Assembly: GCF_900240975.1 (NCBI RefSeq)
Contig: NZ_LT968776.1
Location: forward strand, 1,654,983-1,718,982
Length of the DNA: 64,000 bases
Source: Mycobacterium sp. 4858
GTDB taxonomy: Bacteria > Actinomycetota > Actinomycetes > Mycobacteriales > Mycobacteriaceae
Direction of reading: 5' to 3'
This document shows positions 26,570 through 34,960 of this stretch, one piece after another (the stretch's first letter is position 1; each line of letters starts with the position of its first letter). The position numbers and the translations under genes were made by a program. The notes beneath the pieces are model-generated. The model saw only the letters and a list, made by a program, of their open reading frames with translations, was not told where the DNA came from and made no database searches.

Positions 26570-27784
26570 TCAGTGCGCGGGGTCGCGCGCGGCCAGCCGG
26601 CTGGCGACCTCGCGGGCGCGGTCGCGCGCCGCCGCCACCTCCGGCGCCGTCGCCAGCGCCTGGAACCCCCGCCCGACGACGCGCAGGTCGCTCTCGGGCA
26701 CGCTCAGCGCCCGCGCCAGCGCGTGGGCCGACGCGTCTGCCCGCTGCACCCGGTGCGCCGCGCCCGGCGAGATCATCATGGTGTCCACCGGCAGGCCCAG
26801 GATGGCGCGGGCCTGCAGCTCGAACGCCGACAGCCGCTGGCTGCGCACCGTCGCCCAGGCGCTGTCGGCGGGGCCGGGCGCAACGTCGGCGAAGTAGACC
26901 TCGTCGCCGTTGATCATCAGCTCGACGGCAAACACGCCGCGCCCGCCGAGCGCCTTGACGATCCGCGCCGCGATCGATCTGGCGGCATCCATCGCCGCCT
27001 CGCTCATCTTCTGCGGTTGCCACGACTCCAGCGCGTCGGCGTGGCCGCCGCGATGGCCGATGGGCGAGCAGAACTCGATCACCGGCCCGTGGGGCCCGTC
27101 GCTGCGGACCGCGAGCAGGGTGACGTAGAACTCGACCTCCACCACGGTTTCGGCCAGTACCCGGTGCTGGTCCGCCGGGCCTGAGGTCGCGCGCTGCCAG
27201 GCCGGCCCGATGTCGTCGGGTCCCGACGCCACCGACGGCGCCCCGCCCGCGGCCGCGTGCACCGGCTTGACCAGCAGCGGGTAACCGGCGTGGGCGCCCA
27301 CCGCCTCGAGTTCTGCGACGGAGCCGACGAACCAGAACGGCGCCGTGGGCAGCCCCAACTCGTCGGCGGCCAGCCGGCGCAGGCCCTCCCGGTCGCCGGT
27401 GAGCCGCACGGCGCGGGCGCCGGGCACCAACTGCGTGTGCGCACCCTCGAGGGCCTCGAGCGCCTGGCCGGCGACCGCGTCGGTCGCGGTGACGACGACG
27501 TCGGGCCGCAGCCCCCGGACCGCGGCGGTCAGCTCGTTGGCATCGGCCATCGGGACGACCAGCGACTGATCGGCGACCCCGTGCGCGGGCGCGCCCGCGT
27601 GCCCGTCGACGGCGATCACCCGAGCGCCGAGGCGCCGCAGGGCGATCGCCAGTTCGCGGCTGAGCTCCCCGGAACCCAGCAACACCACTCGCGGCCCGGC
27701 ACCGGCCCCCTCGGCCGGTGCTTGCGGGGGCACGGCGAGCACCGTCGTCCTGTCGTCTTGTCCTTCGGTCGGGCCGTCAGTCAC
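26570..27784 (-). CDS. purT: PurT-like ATP-grasp protein with altered active-site motifs
   Basis: 404 residues from a GTG. It aligns over its length with formate-dependent GAR transformylase PurT (GSGELSRELAI, ARAVRLTGDREGLRRLAADELGL, ESWQPQKMS). Several hallmark sites differ from E. coli PurT. The ATP loop SSSGKGQ reads AAAGGAP (about 177-183), the GAR-binding Glu of PEIEA is Asp102, and PRPHDTG is PGPADSA (303-309). PurT makes formyl-GAR from formate, ATP and GAR; with these losses activity is doubtful. Its operon position (purT-rhodanese-metZ) is conserved. It could be a divergent ATP-grasp ligase or be decaying under cover of purN. Confidence 0.85.
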   Translation of the reverse strand: MTDGPTEGQDDRTTVLAVPPQAPAEGAGAGPRVVLLGSGELSRELAIALRRLGARVIAVDGHAGAPAHGVADQSLVVPMADANELTAAVRGLRPDVVVTATDAVAGQALEALEGAHTQLVPGARAVRLTGDREGLRRLAADELGLPTAPFWFVGSVAELEAVGAHAGYPLLVKPVHAAAGGAPSVASGPDDIGPAWQRATSGPADQHRVLAETVVEVEFYVTLLAVRSDGPHGPVIEFCSPIGHRGGHADALESWQPQKMSEAAMDAARSIAARIVKALGGRGVFAVELMINGDEVYFADVAPGPADSAWATVRSQRLSAFELQARAILGLPVDTMMISPGAAHRVQRADASAHALARALSVPESDLRVVGRGFQALATAPEVAAARDRAREVASRLAARDPAH

Positions 27785-27828
27785 CGCTCAAGGATAGGTC
27801 GGTCGCGCGGGTGGCCGACCTGGCCGCG

Positions 27829-28467
27829 TTAGGGCTGACCCGGCAGCAGCCGCACCATCAGCCCGTTGGCCTCGGCCAGCACCGTGTCGTCGCGGTCGAG
27901 GAGTTCGGCACCCACGAACGCCTTGCGGCCCTCGGTGCTCGTGACGCGGCCGCGCACCACCAGCGGCGCGTCGATCGGGGTGACCTTGCGGTAGTCGACG
28001 TGCAGGAAGGCCGTCCGGCTGATCGGCCGCCCCGCGGCGTGCGACACCATCCCGAACATGTGGTCGAACAGCAGCGGCAGCACGCCGCCGTGCACGGCGT
28101 GGTTGCCGCCGACGTGGAACCGGCTGAAGTACCCGGCCATCTCGACCCCGTCCGGCGCGTAGCGCGTCAGCGTCCATGGCGGCAGCAGCAGGCTGCCCAT
28201 GCCGGGCAGGTCGGGCGTCCGGCCGGCCGGCGCCTTGCCCTCGTCGGCCTCGAAGGGCGTGAGCAGCCGCACCAGGGCGGCGGCGCGGTCGGCCGCGTCG
28301 TCCCACACATCGTCACCGGGGTCGGCGGACACGGCGAGGTCCTGCAAAGTGCGCATGGCGGCGACGAAGCGGCCGAACCCGGGGCCCGGGCTGGCCGGAC
28401 CGTATTCGGGAAAGCCGCCGTGGTGTTCGTATTCGGGGTCGAGTTGTTTGGGATCCGGCTCCGTCAC
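27829..28467 (-). CDS. Hotdog-fold thioesterase-like protein (Rv0356c-like, PaaI family)
   Basis: 212 residues from a GTG that overlaps the purA stop by 4 bases (GTGA). The second half is a hotdog domain: NHAVHGGVLPLLFDHMFGMV matches the PaaI/4HBT motif (HGG, then an acidic residue). This is followed by FLHVDYRKVTPIDAPLVVRGRV. The N-terminal 90 residues are helical and specific to the actinobacterial group. It is expected to hydrolyse acyl-CoA thioesters, substrate unknown. The pairing with purA is as recalled in M. tuberculosis (Rv0356c-Rv0357c) and seems not functional in an obvious way. Confidence 0.87.
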   Translation of the reverse strand: MTEPDPKQLDPEYEHHGGFPEYGPASPGPGFGRFVAAMRTLQDLAVSADPGDDVWDDAADRAAALVRLLTPFEADEGKAPAGRTPDLPGMGSLLLPPWTLTRYAPDGVEMAGYFSRFHVGGNHAVHGGVLPLLFDHMFGMVSHAAGRPISRTAFLHVDYRKVTPIDAPLVVRGRVTSTEGRKAFVGAELLDRDDTVLAEANGLMVRLLPGQP

Positions 28468-29762
28468 GCGCGGGCCGCCAGGACGTCGCGGCGCACGATC
28501 GTCTGTTCCCGGCCCGGGCCGACGCCGATGCACGAAACATGCGCCCCCGCAAGCTCTTCCAGCCGCAGCACGTAGTCGCGCGCCTTGGCGGGCAGGTCGT
28601 CGAATTCGCGCGCCGCCGAGATGTCCTCCCACCAGCCCGGCAGCTCCTCGTAGATCGGTTCGGCACGCGCCAGTTCACTCTGGGTCATCGGCATGTCGTC
28701 CATACGCATGCCGTCCACCCGGTAGCCGACGCAGACCGGCACGGTTTCCAGGCTGGACAGCACGTCGAGCTTGGTCAGGAAGAAGTCGGTGATGCCGTTG
28801 ACCCGGGTGGCATAGCGGGCGATGACGGCGTCGAACCAGCCGCAGCGGCGGCGCCGGCCGGTGGTGACGCCGAATTCGCCGCCGGTCTTCGACAGGTATT
28901 CGCCGTTCTCGTCGAACAGTTCGGTCGGGAACGGCCCGGAGCCCACCCGGGTGGTGTAGGCCTTGAGGATCCCGAGCACGGTGGTGATCCGGGTCGGCCC
29001 GATGCCGGACCCGACGGCCGCGCCGCCCGCGGTCGGATTCGACGACGTCACATAGGGATACGTGCCGTGGTCGACGTCGAGCAGCGTGCCCTGCGAGCCC
29101 TCGAGCAGCACGGTCTCGCCGGCCTCCAGCGCGGTGTTGAGCAGCAGCCGGGTGTCGCGGATGCGGTGGCGGAAGCCCTCGGCCTGTTGCAGCAGGGCCT
29201 CGACCACCTGGTGCGGGTCCAGTGCCTTGCGGTTGTAGATCTTGACCAGGATCTGGTTCTTCAGCTCCAGCGCGCCCTCGACCTTGTGCGTGAGCAGCTC
29301 GGGGTCGAGCACGTCGGCGACCCGGATGCCCTGGCGGGCGATCTTGTCCTGGTAGCACGGCCCGATGCCGCGGCCGGTGGTGCCGATCTTCTTGTTGCCC
29401 ATGTAGCGCTCGGTGACCTTGTCGATGGCCACGTGGTAGGGCAACAGCAGATGGGCGTCGGCGGAGATGAGCAGCTTGGTGGTGTCCACGCCGCGGTCCT
29501 CGAGGCCCTTCAGCTCGTCGAGCAGGACCCCGGGGTCGACCACCACCCCGTTCCCGATGACGTTGGTGACGCCGGGGGTCAGCACCCCGGAGGGGATCAG
29601 GTGCAGGGCGAAGTTCTCGCCGTTGGGCAGGACGACGGTGTGACCGGCGTTGTTGCCCCCCTGGTAGCGCACCACCCACTGCACGCGACCGCCGAGCAGG
29701 TCGGTCGCCTTACCTTTGCCCTCGTCGCCCCATTGGGCGCCGATGAGGACGATTGCCGGCAT
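28464..29762 (-). CDS. purA: Adenylosuccinate synthase PurA
   Basis: 432 residues, the same length as the M. tuberculosis protein. Motifs are IGAQWGDEGKGKATD (GTP loop with catalytic Asp), NNAGHTV (catalytic His), GTTGRGIGPCY and GVTTGRRRRCGWFD. It joins IMP and aspartate using GTP, the first step from IMP to AMP. It heads a two-gene unit with the hotdog protein. A 14-bp palindrome lies 49 bases upstream of its ATG. Confidence 0.97.
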   Translation of the reverse strand: MPAIVLIGAQWGDEGKGKATDLLGGRVQWVVRYQGGNNAGHTVVLPNGENFALHLIPSGVLTPGVTNVIGNGVVVDPGVLLDELKGLEDRGVDTTKLLISADAHLLLPYHVAIDKVTERYMGNKKIGTTGRGIGPCYQDKIARQGIRVADVLDPELLTHKVEGALELKNQILVKIYNRKALDPHQVVEALLQQAEGFRHRIRDTRLLLNTALEAGETVLLEGSQGTLLDVDHGTYPYVTSSNPTAGGAAVGSGIGPTRITTVLGILKAYTTRVGSGPFPTELFDENGEYLSKTGGEFGVTTGRRRRCGWFDAVIARYATRVNGITDFFLTKLDVLSSLETVPVCVGYRVDGMRMDDMPMTQSELARAEPIYEELPGWWEDISAAREFDDLPAKARDYVLRLEELAGAHVSCIGVGPGREQTIVRRDVLAARA

Positions 29763-29811
29763 GACTTGCTCCCGCCTGCTTACTGTGGTTCTACTGGCAA
29801 CGCGCCGTATC

Positions 29812-29825
29812 TTGCAGCGCTGCAA
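29812..29825. promoter_or_regulatory. 14-bp perfect palindrome upstream of purA
   Basis: TTGCAGCGCTGCAA lies 49 bases before the purA ATG. The rest of the 254-base gap between purA and the phosphatase gene shows nothing I recognise. Operator function is a guess; a palindrome of this size can arise by chance in a window this long. Confidence 0.3.
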
Positions 29826-30016
29826 CGGTTTGCGGCATCACCCGGTGGCTCGAGCCGCCGCCTCGCACCAGCGTCCCGGTTGACCACTCCGGGACCGTGC
29901 GCGTAGCTGGAGGCATCTTCGCTTGCCGCGCTCACGTGGCGATCCTAAACGTCGGGCGGCGACGTACCCGCGCCAAGGGCCGTTTGATCACCACACGTGT
30001 CCCGGACAGCCCCGGC

Positions 30017-30928
30017 TCACGGCGTCACGGACGGTTGAGCAGCGCATACACCGCCGGCGGTCGGCTCGTCCAACATCAGGCACAGGGGCTGCTTGGGGTC
30101 ACGGCCGGTCCTCTTGGCCGCCCAGCCCGGCCACACCGGTTTCCCGTTCCAACTGACCAGCCTCCAGCCATCGTGCGGGTTGCCCCGGATCACGACGATG
30201 CCGGCGTTGGGCAGCGGGTCGAAGAGCAGCAGCAGCGGGTCGGGATTCTTGACGCTCATCATGGTCCCGACGCCGATCGCGAACTCGCTGGAGAACGCCA
30301 CCTCGGTGATCGTGCCGCCCGCGGTCCGGACCGGGTTGGCCATGGCGTTGCCGTACATCGTTTGCAGGGAGTCGTTGAAGCGGCTCGCGTCGGTGACCGC
30401 GTTGCCGTACATCGTTTGCAGCGCGCCGTTGAACCGGTTGTGGAATTCGAAGCCGTTGGTGTCGGTGGAGCCGGGAGCCAGCATCGGCACGATGCGCAGC
30501 CCCAGCAGCCACGCCACCGGACCCAGTAGGTAGACCAACCCCGCCAGGCTGAACTGCGGTCGGCCATTGAAAATGCCGGCGTCGATCTCGTTGAGGCCGG
30601 GCAGTGCCTGAACATTCATCCCCAGCGTGGCGGCCAACGGCGCCGCCGTCTGCTGCGTCCTGATCAACTGTGACGCGAAGATCCCGGCGAACGGGCCCTG
30701 CGCGGCCAGCGCATTGCCGACGTTCTGCGCCTGTTCCTGGCCGAGTGCGGTGAGTAACGTTCCGGGCACCGCCGTGTCGATCACGCGCGCCGCATTGGCC
30801 TCCGACTGGCCATGCCGCACCAAGTCGATCACGATCGATTCGTCGGCCGAGGCCTTCGCCGGCCCGACGCACAACAGGACGGCCGAAAGCGCCAGGGCGC
30901 CGGCACGGCGGAGTTGCTTCGTCAGCAA
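30017..30928 (-). CDS. Secreted histidine phosphatase (phosphoglycerate mutase-like)
   Basis: 303 residues if TTG at 30928 is the start, chosen because a clean signal peptide follows (LTKQLRRAGALALSAVLLCVGPAKASA). A GTG at 31030 would add 34 residues. The catalytic motif LVRHGQSEANAARV has the phosphorylated His. The second half contains YLLGPVAWLLGLR and two near-identical 18-residue units with LQTMYGNA. The C-terminal VVIRGNPHDGWRLV and a final low-similarity tail are as in mycobacterial PE-linked histidine phosphatases. It is expected to act outside the membrane on phosphate esters of unknown identity. It is divergent from the Rv0358-like gene. Confidence 0.85.
   Translation of the reverse strand: MLTKQLRRAGALALSAVLLCVGPAKASADESIVIDLVRHGQSEANAARVIDTAVPGTLLTALGQEQAQNVGNALAAQGPFAGIFASQLIRTQQTAAPLAATLGMNVQALPGLNEIDAGIFNGRPQFSLAGLVYLLGPVAWLLGLRIVPMLAPGSTDTNGFEFHNRFNGALQTMYGNAVTDASRFNDSLQTMYGNAMANPVRTAGGTITEVAFSSEFAIGVGTMMSVKNPDPLLLLFDPLPNAGIVVIRGNPHDGWRLVSWNGKPVWPGWAAKRTGRDPKQPLCLMLDEPTAGGVCAAQPSVTP
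30345..30421. repeat. Internal direct repeat in the histidine phosphatase gene
   Basis: The 23-base sequence at 30345-30367 recurs identically at 30399-30421, a period of 54 bases or 18 codons. It encodes the repeated peptide LQTMYGNA, preceded by RFN in both copies, so an in-frame tandem duplication of 18 codons is likely. Confidence 0.8.
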
Positions 30929-31206
30929 TGGACGCGCGCCGGGCCGGTACCAGACAGCGGCGGCGCGGTTCGCGCGATTGAGAAGAGGGCGGTGAGGCGG
31001 CGAATGGCAGTACTCCGTTCTCTTGGCCACCCATTCGTTGACCCCGTGGCAGGAGTAAAGTATCCGGTTGCTACCAGGCGGTGGCGCAACAACTTTCGCA
31101 GTCCGAAACGATGTTGTGACTGTGTCGTTATGACGAGATCTTCCCGCGCCCACAGGGTCTGGCCGGTGAGCGGGTGAGAAACGTTGAGCGACAAGGGTAT
31201 CGACTG

Positions 31207-31854
31207 GTGAGACAAGAAGATCGCGCCGTAGCGGTGCTGCTGTTCGGTGATCGACGCGCGCCCCGGTCGTTGACCGGTTCACCCGCCCACCGCGTCGCCG
31301 GTGCGGCCGACGTGGACGCCGCGATCGGGCCGCACCGACGGCTGGTGGTGATCGGCGCCGACGCCGACCTGGCAACCGTGCTGACCCGGCTGCTGCGCGC
31401 CGGCCGGCTCGACGTCGAGGTGGCCTACGTGCCGCGGCGCCGCACCCGCGCGACCCGGATCTACCGCCTGCCCGCCGGGTGGCGCGCGGCGCGTCGCGCC
31501 CGGCGGGGAGCCCCTCGGCGGGCGATCCTGCTCCGCGACGAAACCGGGTCGGTGGTCGTCGGGCGGGCCGGCTGGGCGCCGCCGGAGGGCGAGCCGCTCA
31601 TCCACGGCGAGGCGGTCGTCGACGACGCCGTGTTGTTCGACGGCGACGTCCGCGCCGTCGACATCGAGCCGACACTGGCGGTGCCGGGTCTGCGCGCCCG
31701 GGTCGCGACGGGCCGGCGGCGCTGGGTCGCGGGCCGCGCGGCCCAGCTGGGCAGCACCGGGGCCACCGTGGTGCGCGACGGCGTGCGCGCGCCGCGCGCG
31801 GCGCGCCGGTCGACGTTCTACCGCAACGTCGAAGGCTGGCTGGCGGTCCGATAG
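31207..31854 (+). CDS. Conserved protein of unknown function (Rv0358-like)
   Basis: 215 residues from the GTG at 31207, matching the recalled Rv0358 length; AAGGG lies upstream. An N-terminal alpha/beta part contains RRLVVIGADADLATVLTRLLRAGRLDVEVAYV, reminiscent of a Rossmann-like or NAD-kinase-like start. A very Arg-rich middle and C-terminal half follows (RRRTRATRIYRLP, VATGRRRWVAGRAAQ, RSTFYRNVEGWLA). I assign no function. It lies 9 bases before the site-2 protease gene, so co-transcription is expected. The 278 bases upstream, shared with the divergent phosphatase gene, show no other feature. Confidence 0.85.
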   Translation: MRQEDRAVAVLLFGDRRAPRSLTGSPAHRVAGAADVDAAIGPHRRLVVIGADADLATVLTRLLRAGRLDVEVAYVPRRRTRATRIYRLPAGWRAARRARRGAPRRAILLRDETGSVVVGRAGWAPPEGEPLIHGEAVVDDAVLFDGDVRAVDIEPTLAVPGLRARVATGRRRWVAGRAAQLGSTGATVVRDGVRAPRAARRSTFYRNVEGWLAVR

Positions 31855-31863
31855 TTTCGACCG

Positions 31864-32637
31864 GTGAACCAGCCCGCCCGGCGCGAATCGGTGCGCCCCA
31901 GCCCCATCTTCCTGGCCCTGCTGGCCTTGACGGCGGCCGGCGGCGCGCTGGCGTGGCTGGCCGGCAGCACCGTGCGGCCCCTGGCGTACTTCGGGGTGTT
32001 CACGTTCGTCATCGCCGGCTGGCTGGTGTCGCTGTGCCTGCACGAATTCGGCCACGCCGTGACCGCCTGGCGATTCGGCGACCATGACGCCGCGGTGCGC
32101 GGGTACCTGACGCTGGATCCGCGCCGCTACAGCCATCCCGCGCTGTCGCTCCTGCTGCCGATGGTGGTCATCGCGCTGGGCGGGATCGGCCTGCCCGGCG
32201 CCGCGGTGTACGTGCGGACCTGGTTCATGACGCCGAACCGCCGCACCATGGTCAGCCTGGCGGGCCCGGCGGCCAACCTGGTGCTGGCGGTGCTGCTGCT
32301 GGCGCTGACGCGGCTGTTCTACGACCCGTTCCACCAGGTGCTGTGGGCCGGGGTGGCGTTCCTGGGGTTCCTGCAGCTGACGGCGCTGGTGCTGAACCTG
32401 CTGCCCATCCCGGGCCTGGACGGGTACGACGCCCTGGAGCCGCACCTGAGCCCCCAGACGCAGCGCGCGGTGGCGCCGGCCAAACAGTGGGGCTTTGTCA
32501 TCGTGCTGTTCCTGCTCTTGCCGGCCAGCCACTGGTTCTTCCAGCTGGTGCTCTGGCTCTTCGAATTCTCCGGCGTGCAGCCCTGGCTGGTGTCCGCCGG
32601 CAACCTGCTGACCCGCTTCTGGAGCCGCTGGATCTGA
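31864..32637 (+). CDS. rip2: Site-2 protease family intramembrane metalloprotease (Rip2-like)
   Basis: 257 residues from a GTG. The zinc motif HEFGH is at 60-64 within a membrane helix and the third ligand is Asp186 in NLLPIPGLDGYD, so the active site is complete. About six membrane helices are present and there is no PDZ domain, as in the small S2P subgroup. It corresponds to Rv0359 (Rip2) as recalled. Family members cut membrane-bound anti-sigma factors or small membrane proteins; the substrate here is unknown. It is downstream of and coupled to the Rv0358-like gene. Confidence 0.92.
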   Translation: MNQPARRESVRPSPIFLALLALTAAGGALAWLAGSTVRPLAYFGVFTFVIAGWLVSLCLHEFGHAVTAWRFGDHDAAVRGYLTLDPRRYSHPALSLLLPMVVIALGGIGLPGAAVYVRTWFMTPNRRTMVSLAGPAANLVLAVLLLALTRLFYDPFHQVLWAGVAFLGFLQLTALVLNLLPIPGLDGYDALEPHLSPQTQRAVAPAKQWGFVIVLFLLLPASHWFFQLVLWLFEFSGVQPWLVSAGNLLTRFWSRWI

Positions 32638-32645
32638 CTCTTGCC

Positions 32646-32669
32646 ATATATGCGTGAGTCCGCATATAT
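32646..32669. promoter_or_regulatory. ArsR/SmtB-like operator upstream of the metal exporter
   Basis: A perfect inverted repeat: ATATATGCG (32646-32654) and CGCATATAT (32661-32669) with a 6-base spacer. It lies between the rip2 stop and the CDF start (ATG at 32678). AT-rich arms ending in ATAT with this spacing are typical of ArsR/SmtB metal sensors. Binding would block transcription of the exporter until metal is in excess. No ArsR gene is in the window. Confidence 0.75.
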
Positions 32670-32677
32670 TGCACGGC

Positions 32678-33574
32678 ATGGGCGCCGGTCACAATCACAG
32701 TCCCGCCGAGACCGACGGGTCCCGGCTCATTCCCCGCATGATCATCGCCGCCGCGATATTGGCGGCGTTTTTCGTGGTGGAGCTGACCACCTCGTTGCTG
32801 ATCAACTCCATCGCACTGCTGGCCGACGCCGGCCACATGCTGACCGACGTCGTCGCCGTCTTCATGGGCCTGGCCGCCGTGACGCTGGCCCGCCGCGGCA
32901 GCTCGTCGCCGTCGCGGACCTACGGCTGGCACCGGGCCGAGGTGTTCACCGCGGTCGCCAACGCCGGGCTGCTGATGGGGGTGGCCCTGTTCATCCTCTG
33001 GGAGGCGATCCAACGGCTCAGGGAGACCCCGTCGATCCCCGGCGTGCCGATGATCGTGGTCGCGCTGGCCGGGCTGCTGGCCAACCTGGTGGTCGCGTTG
33101 CTCCTGCGGTCCCACTCGGGGCAGAGCCTGGCGGTCAAGGGCGCCTACATGGAGGTGGTGGCCGACAGCGTCGGCAGCCTGGGCGTGCTGATCGCCGGTG
33201 TGGTCACCGTGACGACGCGCTGGCCCTACGCCGACGTGGTGGTCGCCGTGCTGGTCGCGCTGTGGGTGCTGCCGCGGGCGATCTCGCTGGCCCGCGACGC
33301 GTTGCGCATCCTCTCCGAATCGTCACCGACCCACATCGACGTCGAGGAGCTGCGCTCGGCGCTGGGCGCCCTCCACGGCGTGACCGAGGTGCACGATCTG
33401 CATGTCTGGACGCTGTCGCCCGGCAAGGACATGTGCACCGCGCACCTACGGAGCGACGGCGACTCCGCGCGGGTGCTGCAGGACGCCCGGGCGGTGCTGT
33501 CGGCCCGCGGGCTGCAGCACGCCACCGTCCAGATCGACGCCCCGGACGACGCGGGGTGTTCGGAGACTTTCTAG
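32678..33574 (+). CDS. Cation diffusion facilitator (CDF) metal exporter
   Basis: 298 residues from the ATG at 32678, just after the operator. The short His-bearing N-terminus MGAGHNHS is followed by six membrane helices and a C-terminal cytoplasmic domain (about 205-290) with HDLHVWTLSPGK, typical of ZitB/CzcD-type Zn/Co/Cd exporters. Site-A ligands are Asp50/His53/Asp57 in helix 2. Helix 5 has Glu159-x3-Asp163, where many Zn transporters have HxxxD. It should move divalent metal out of the cytoplasm against protons. The stop overlaps that of the convergent DUF3151 gene inside CTAG. Confidence 0.93.
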   Translation: MGAGHNHSPAETDGSRLIPRMIIAAAILAAFFVVELTTSLLINSIALLADAGHMLTDVVAVFMGLAAVTLARRGSSSPSRTYGWHRAEVFTAVANAGLLMGVALFILWEAIQRLRETPSIPGVPMIVVALAGLLANLVVALLLRSHSGQSLAVKGAYMEVVADSVGSLGVLIAGVVTVTTRWPYADVVVAVLVALWVLPRAISLARDALRILSESSPTHIDVEELRSALGALHGVTEVHDLHVWTLSPGKDMCTAHLRSDGDSARVLQDARAVLSARGLQHATVQIDAPDDAGCSETF

Positions 33575-33984
33575 AGGCCCAGCGCCGGGCGCGCCGCGGG
33601 GTCGCAATCGTCGAGCAGGTCCAGGCAGCGCTGGTACTCGTCGGACTCGCCGATCGTGTCGGCGGCACGGGCCAGCGCGGCCACGCAGCGCAGGAACCCG
33701 CGGTTGGGCTGGTGCGCGTACGGGACGGGACCGAAGCCCTTCCAGCCGTTTCGCCGCAGCTGGTCCAGGCCGCGGTGGTAGCCGGTGCGGGCGTACGCGT
33801 AGGCGGTGACGGCTTGGTCGTCGGCCAGCGCCTGCTCGGCCAGCGCCGCCCAGGCCACCGACGCCGACGGGTGCGCCGCGGCGACGATCGCGGGCTTCTC
33901 GCCGGCGAGCAGTTCGGCCTCGGCGTCGGGATCGCCCGGCAGCAGGGTCGGGTCGGGTCCCAGCAGGTCTCGCGTCGGCGTCAT
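33571..33984 (-). CDS. DUF3151 domain protein (Rv0360c-like)
   Basis: 137 residues from the ATG MTPTRDLLGPDPTLLPGD; an earlier in-frame ATG at 34074 is less likely. An alpha-helical repeat-like protein, with WAALAEQALADDQAVTAYAYARTGYHRGLDQLRRNGWKGFGPVPY being the conserved core (segments AYARTGYHRGLD and NGWKGFGPVPY). It is widespread in actinobacteria and of unknown function. It has no membrane segment or signal. Confidence 0.87.
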   Translation of the reverse strand: MTPTRDLLGPDPTLLPGDPDAEAELLAGEKPAIVAAAHPSASVAWAALAEQALADDQAVTAYAYARTGYHRGLDQLRRNGWKGFGPVPYAHQPNRGFLRCVAALARAADTIGESDEYQRCLDLLDDCDPAARPALGL

Positions 33985-34108
33985 GGCTCCTATACTCCCA
34001 GCCGCCCCGTTTCGCCGGGCCGCCGGACCTCTACCGTCACCCCATCCAGGGGGGATGGTCGCTAAGCTCTCCAACTACCCCACCCGATAGCGGAGGACAG
34101 CCGTACTC

Positions 34109-34939
34109 ATGCCCCAGCCACCCGAGCCCGACCGCGGCGGCACGCCGAATCCGCGTGGGCACGAATGGGCCGCGCCATCAGGCGAGGACGCGACCGAGAG
34201 CGTCCCGCTGGTACCGAGCGACTCCGAGACCGAGACCGTGGTGATCAGACCCGAATCGGGCGGCGATCCGACGCACCCCGAGGGGGACGCGGACGGCGCG
34301 CAGCGCGAACGCCGCTTCACCGCGCCGGGTTTCGACGCGAAAGAGACCACGGTGATCGCCACCACGCCGGAGCCCGCCACCGAGGTCTTCGCCTCACCGC
34401 CGGAGGGCATGCCCGCACAGGCCGGCATGCTTCCCAAACCCGCTGTGCCGCAATCGATCCCACCTCGTCTCGGCGCGAAGCTGCGCACCTCGCGGCAGTT
34501 CAACTGGGGCTGGGTGCTGGCGCTGGTGCTGATCGTGTTGGCGCTGGCCGCGATCGCGATCCTGGGCACGGTCCTGCTCACCCGCGGCAAGCACACCAAA
34601 GTGTCGCAGGAGGACCAGGTTCGGACCACCATCCAGAGCTTCGACACCGCCATCCAGAAGGGCGACCTGACCACGCTGCGCACCATCACCTGCGGCACCA
34701 CCCGCGACGGGTATGCCGACTACGACGAGCACCAGTGGGACGAGACCTACCGCCGCGTCTCGGCGGCCAAGCAGTATCCGGTGATCGCCAGCATCGACCA
34801 GGTGGTGGTCAACGGCCAGCACGCCGAGGCCAACGTCACCACATTCATGGCGTACGACCCGTCCCTGCGCTCGACGCGCAGCCTGGACCTGCAGTACCGC
34901 GACGATCAGTGGAAGATCTGCCAGTCGCCCAGCGGCTAG
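34109..34939 (+). CDS. Single-pass membrane protein with extracytoplasmic NTF2-like domain (Rv0361-like)
   Basis: 276 residues. A disordered acidic/proline-rich cytoplasmic N-terminus (1-130) precedes one membrane helix (about 133-155, WVLALVLIVLALAAIAIL). An external domain follows that starts DQVRTTIQSFDTAIQKGDLTTLRTITCG, which looks like the DUF4878/NTF2-like fold of mycobacterial secreted proteins. It has two cysteines, near residues 192 and 271. Similar proteins are substrates or partners of Ser/Thr kinases, but no such evidence is here. The function is unknown. Confidence 0.86.
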   Translation: MPQPPEPDRGGTPNPRGHEWAAPSGEDATESVPLVPSDSETETVVIRPESGGDPTHPEGDADGAQRERRFTAPGFDAKETTVIATTPEPATEVFASPPEGMPAQAGMLPKPAVPQSIPPRLGAKLRTSRQFNWGWVLALVLIVLALAAIAILGTVLLTRGKHTKVSQEDQVRTTIQSFDTAIQKGDLTTLRTITCGTTRDGYADYDEHQWDETYRRVSAAKQYPVIASIDQVVVNGQHAEANVTTFMAYDPSLRSTRSLDLQYRDDQWKICQSPSG

Positions 34940-34960
34940 CGTGATCGCCGCGGGCCTCGC

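Noticed and set aside
29763..30016. Purine riboswitch upstream of purA
   Set aside because: No conserved riboswitch core could be recognised; only a short palindrome is present.
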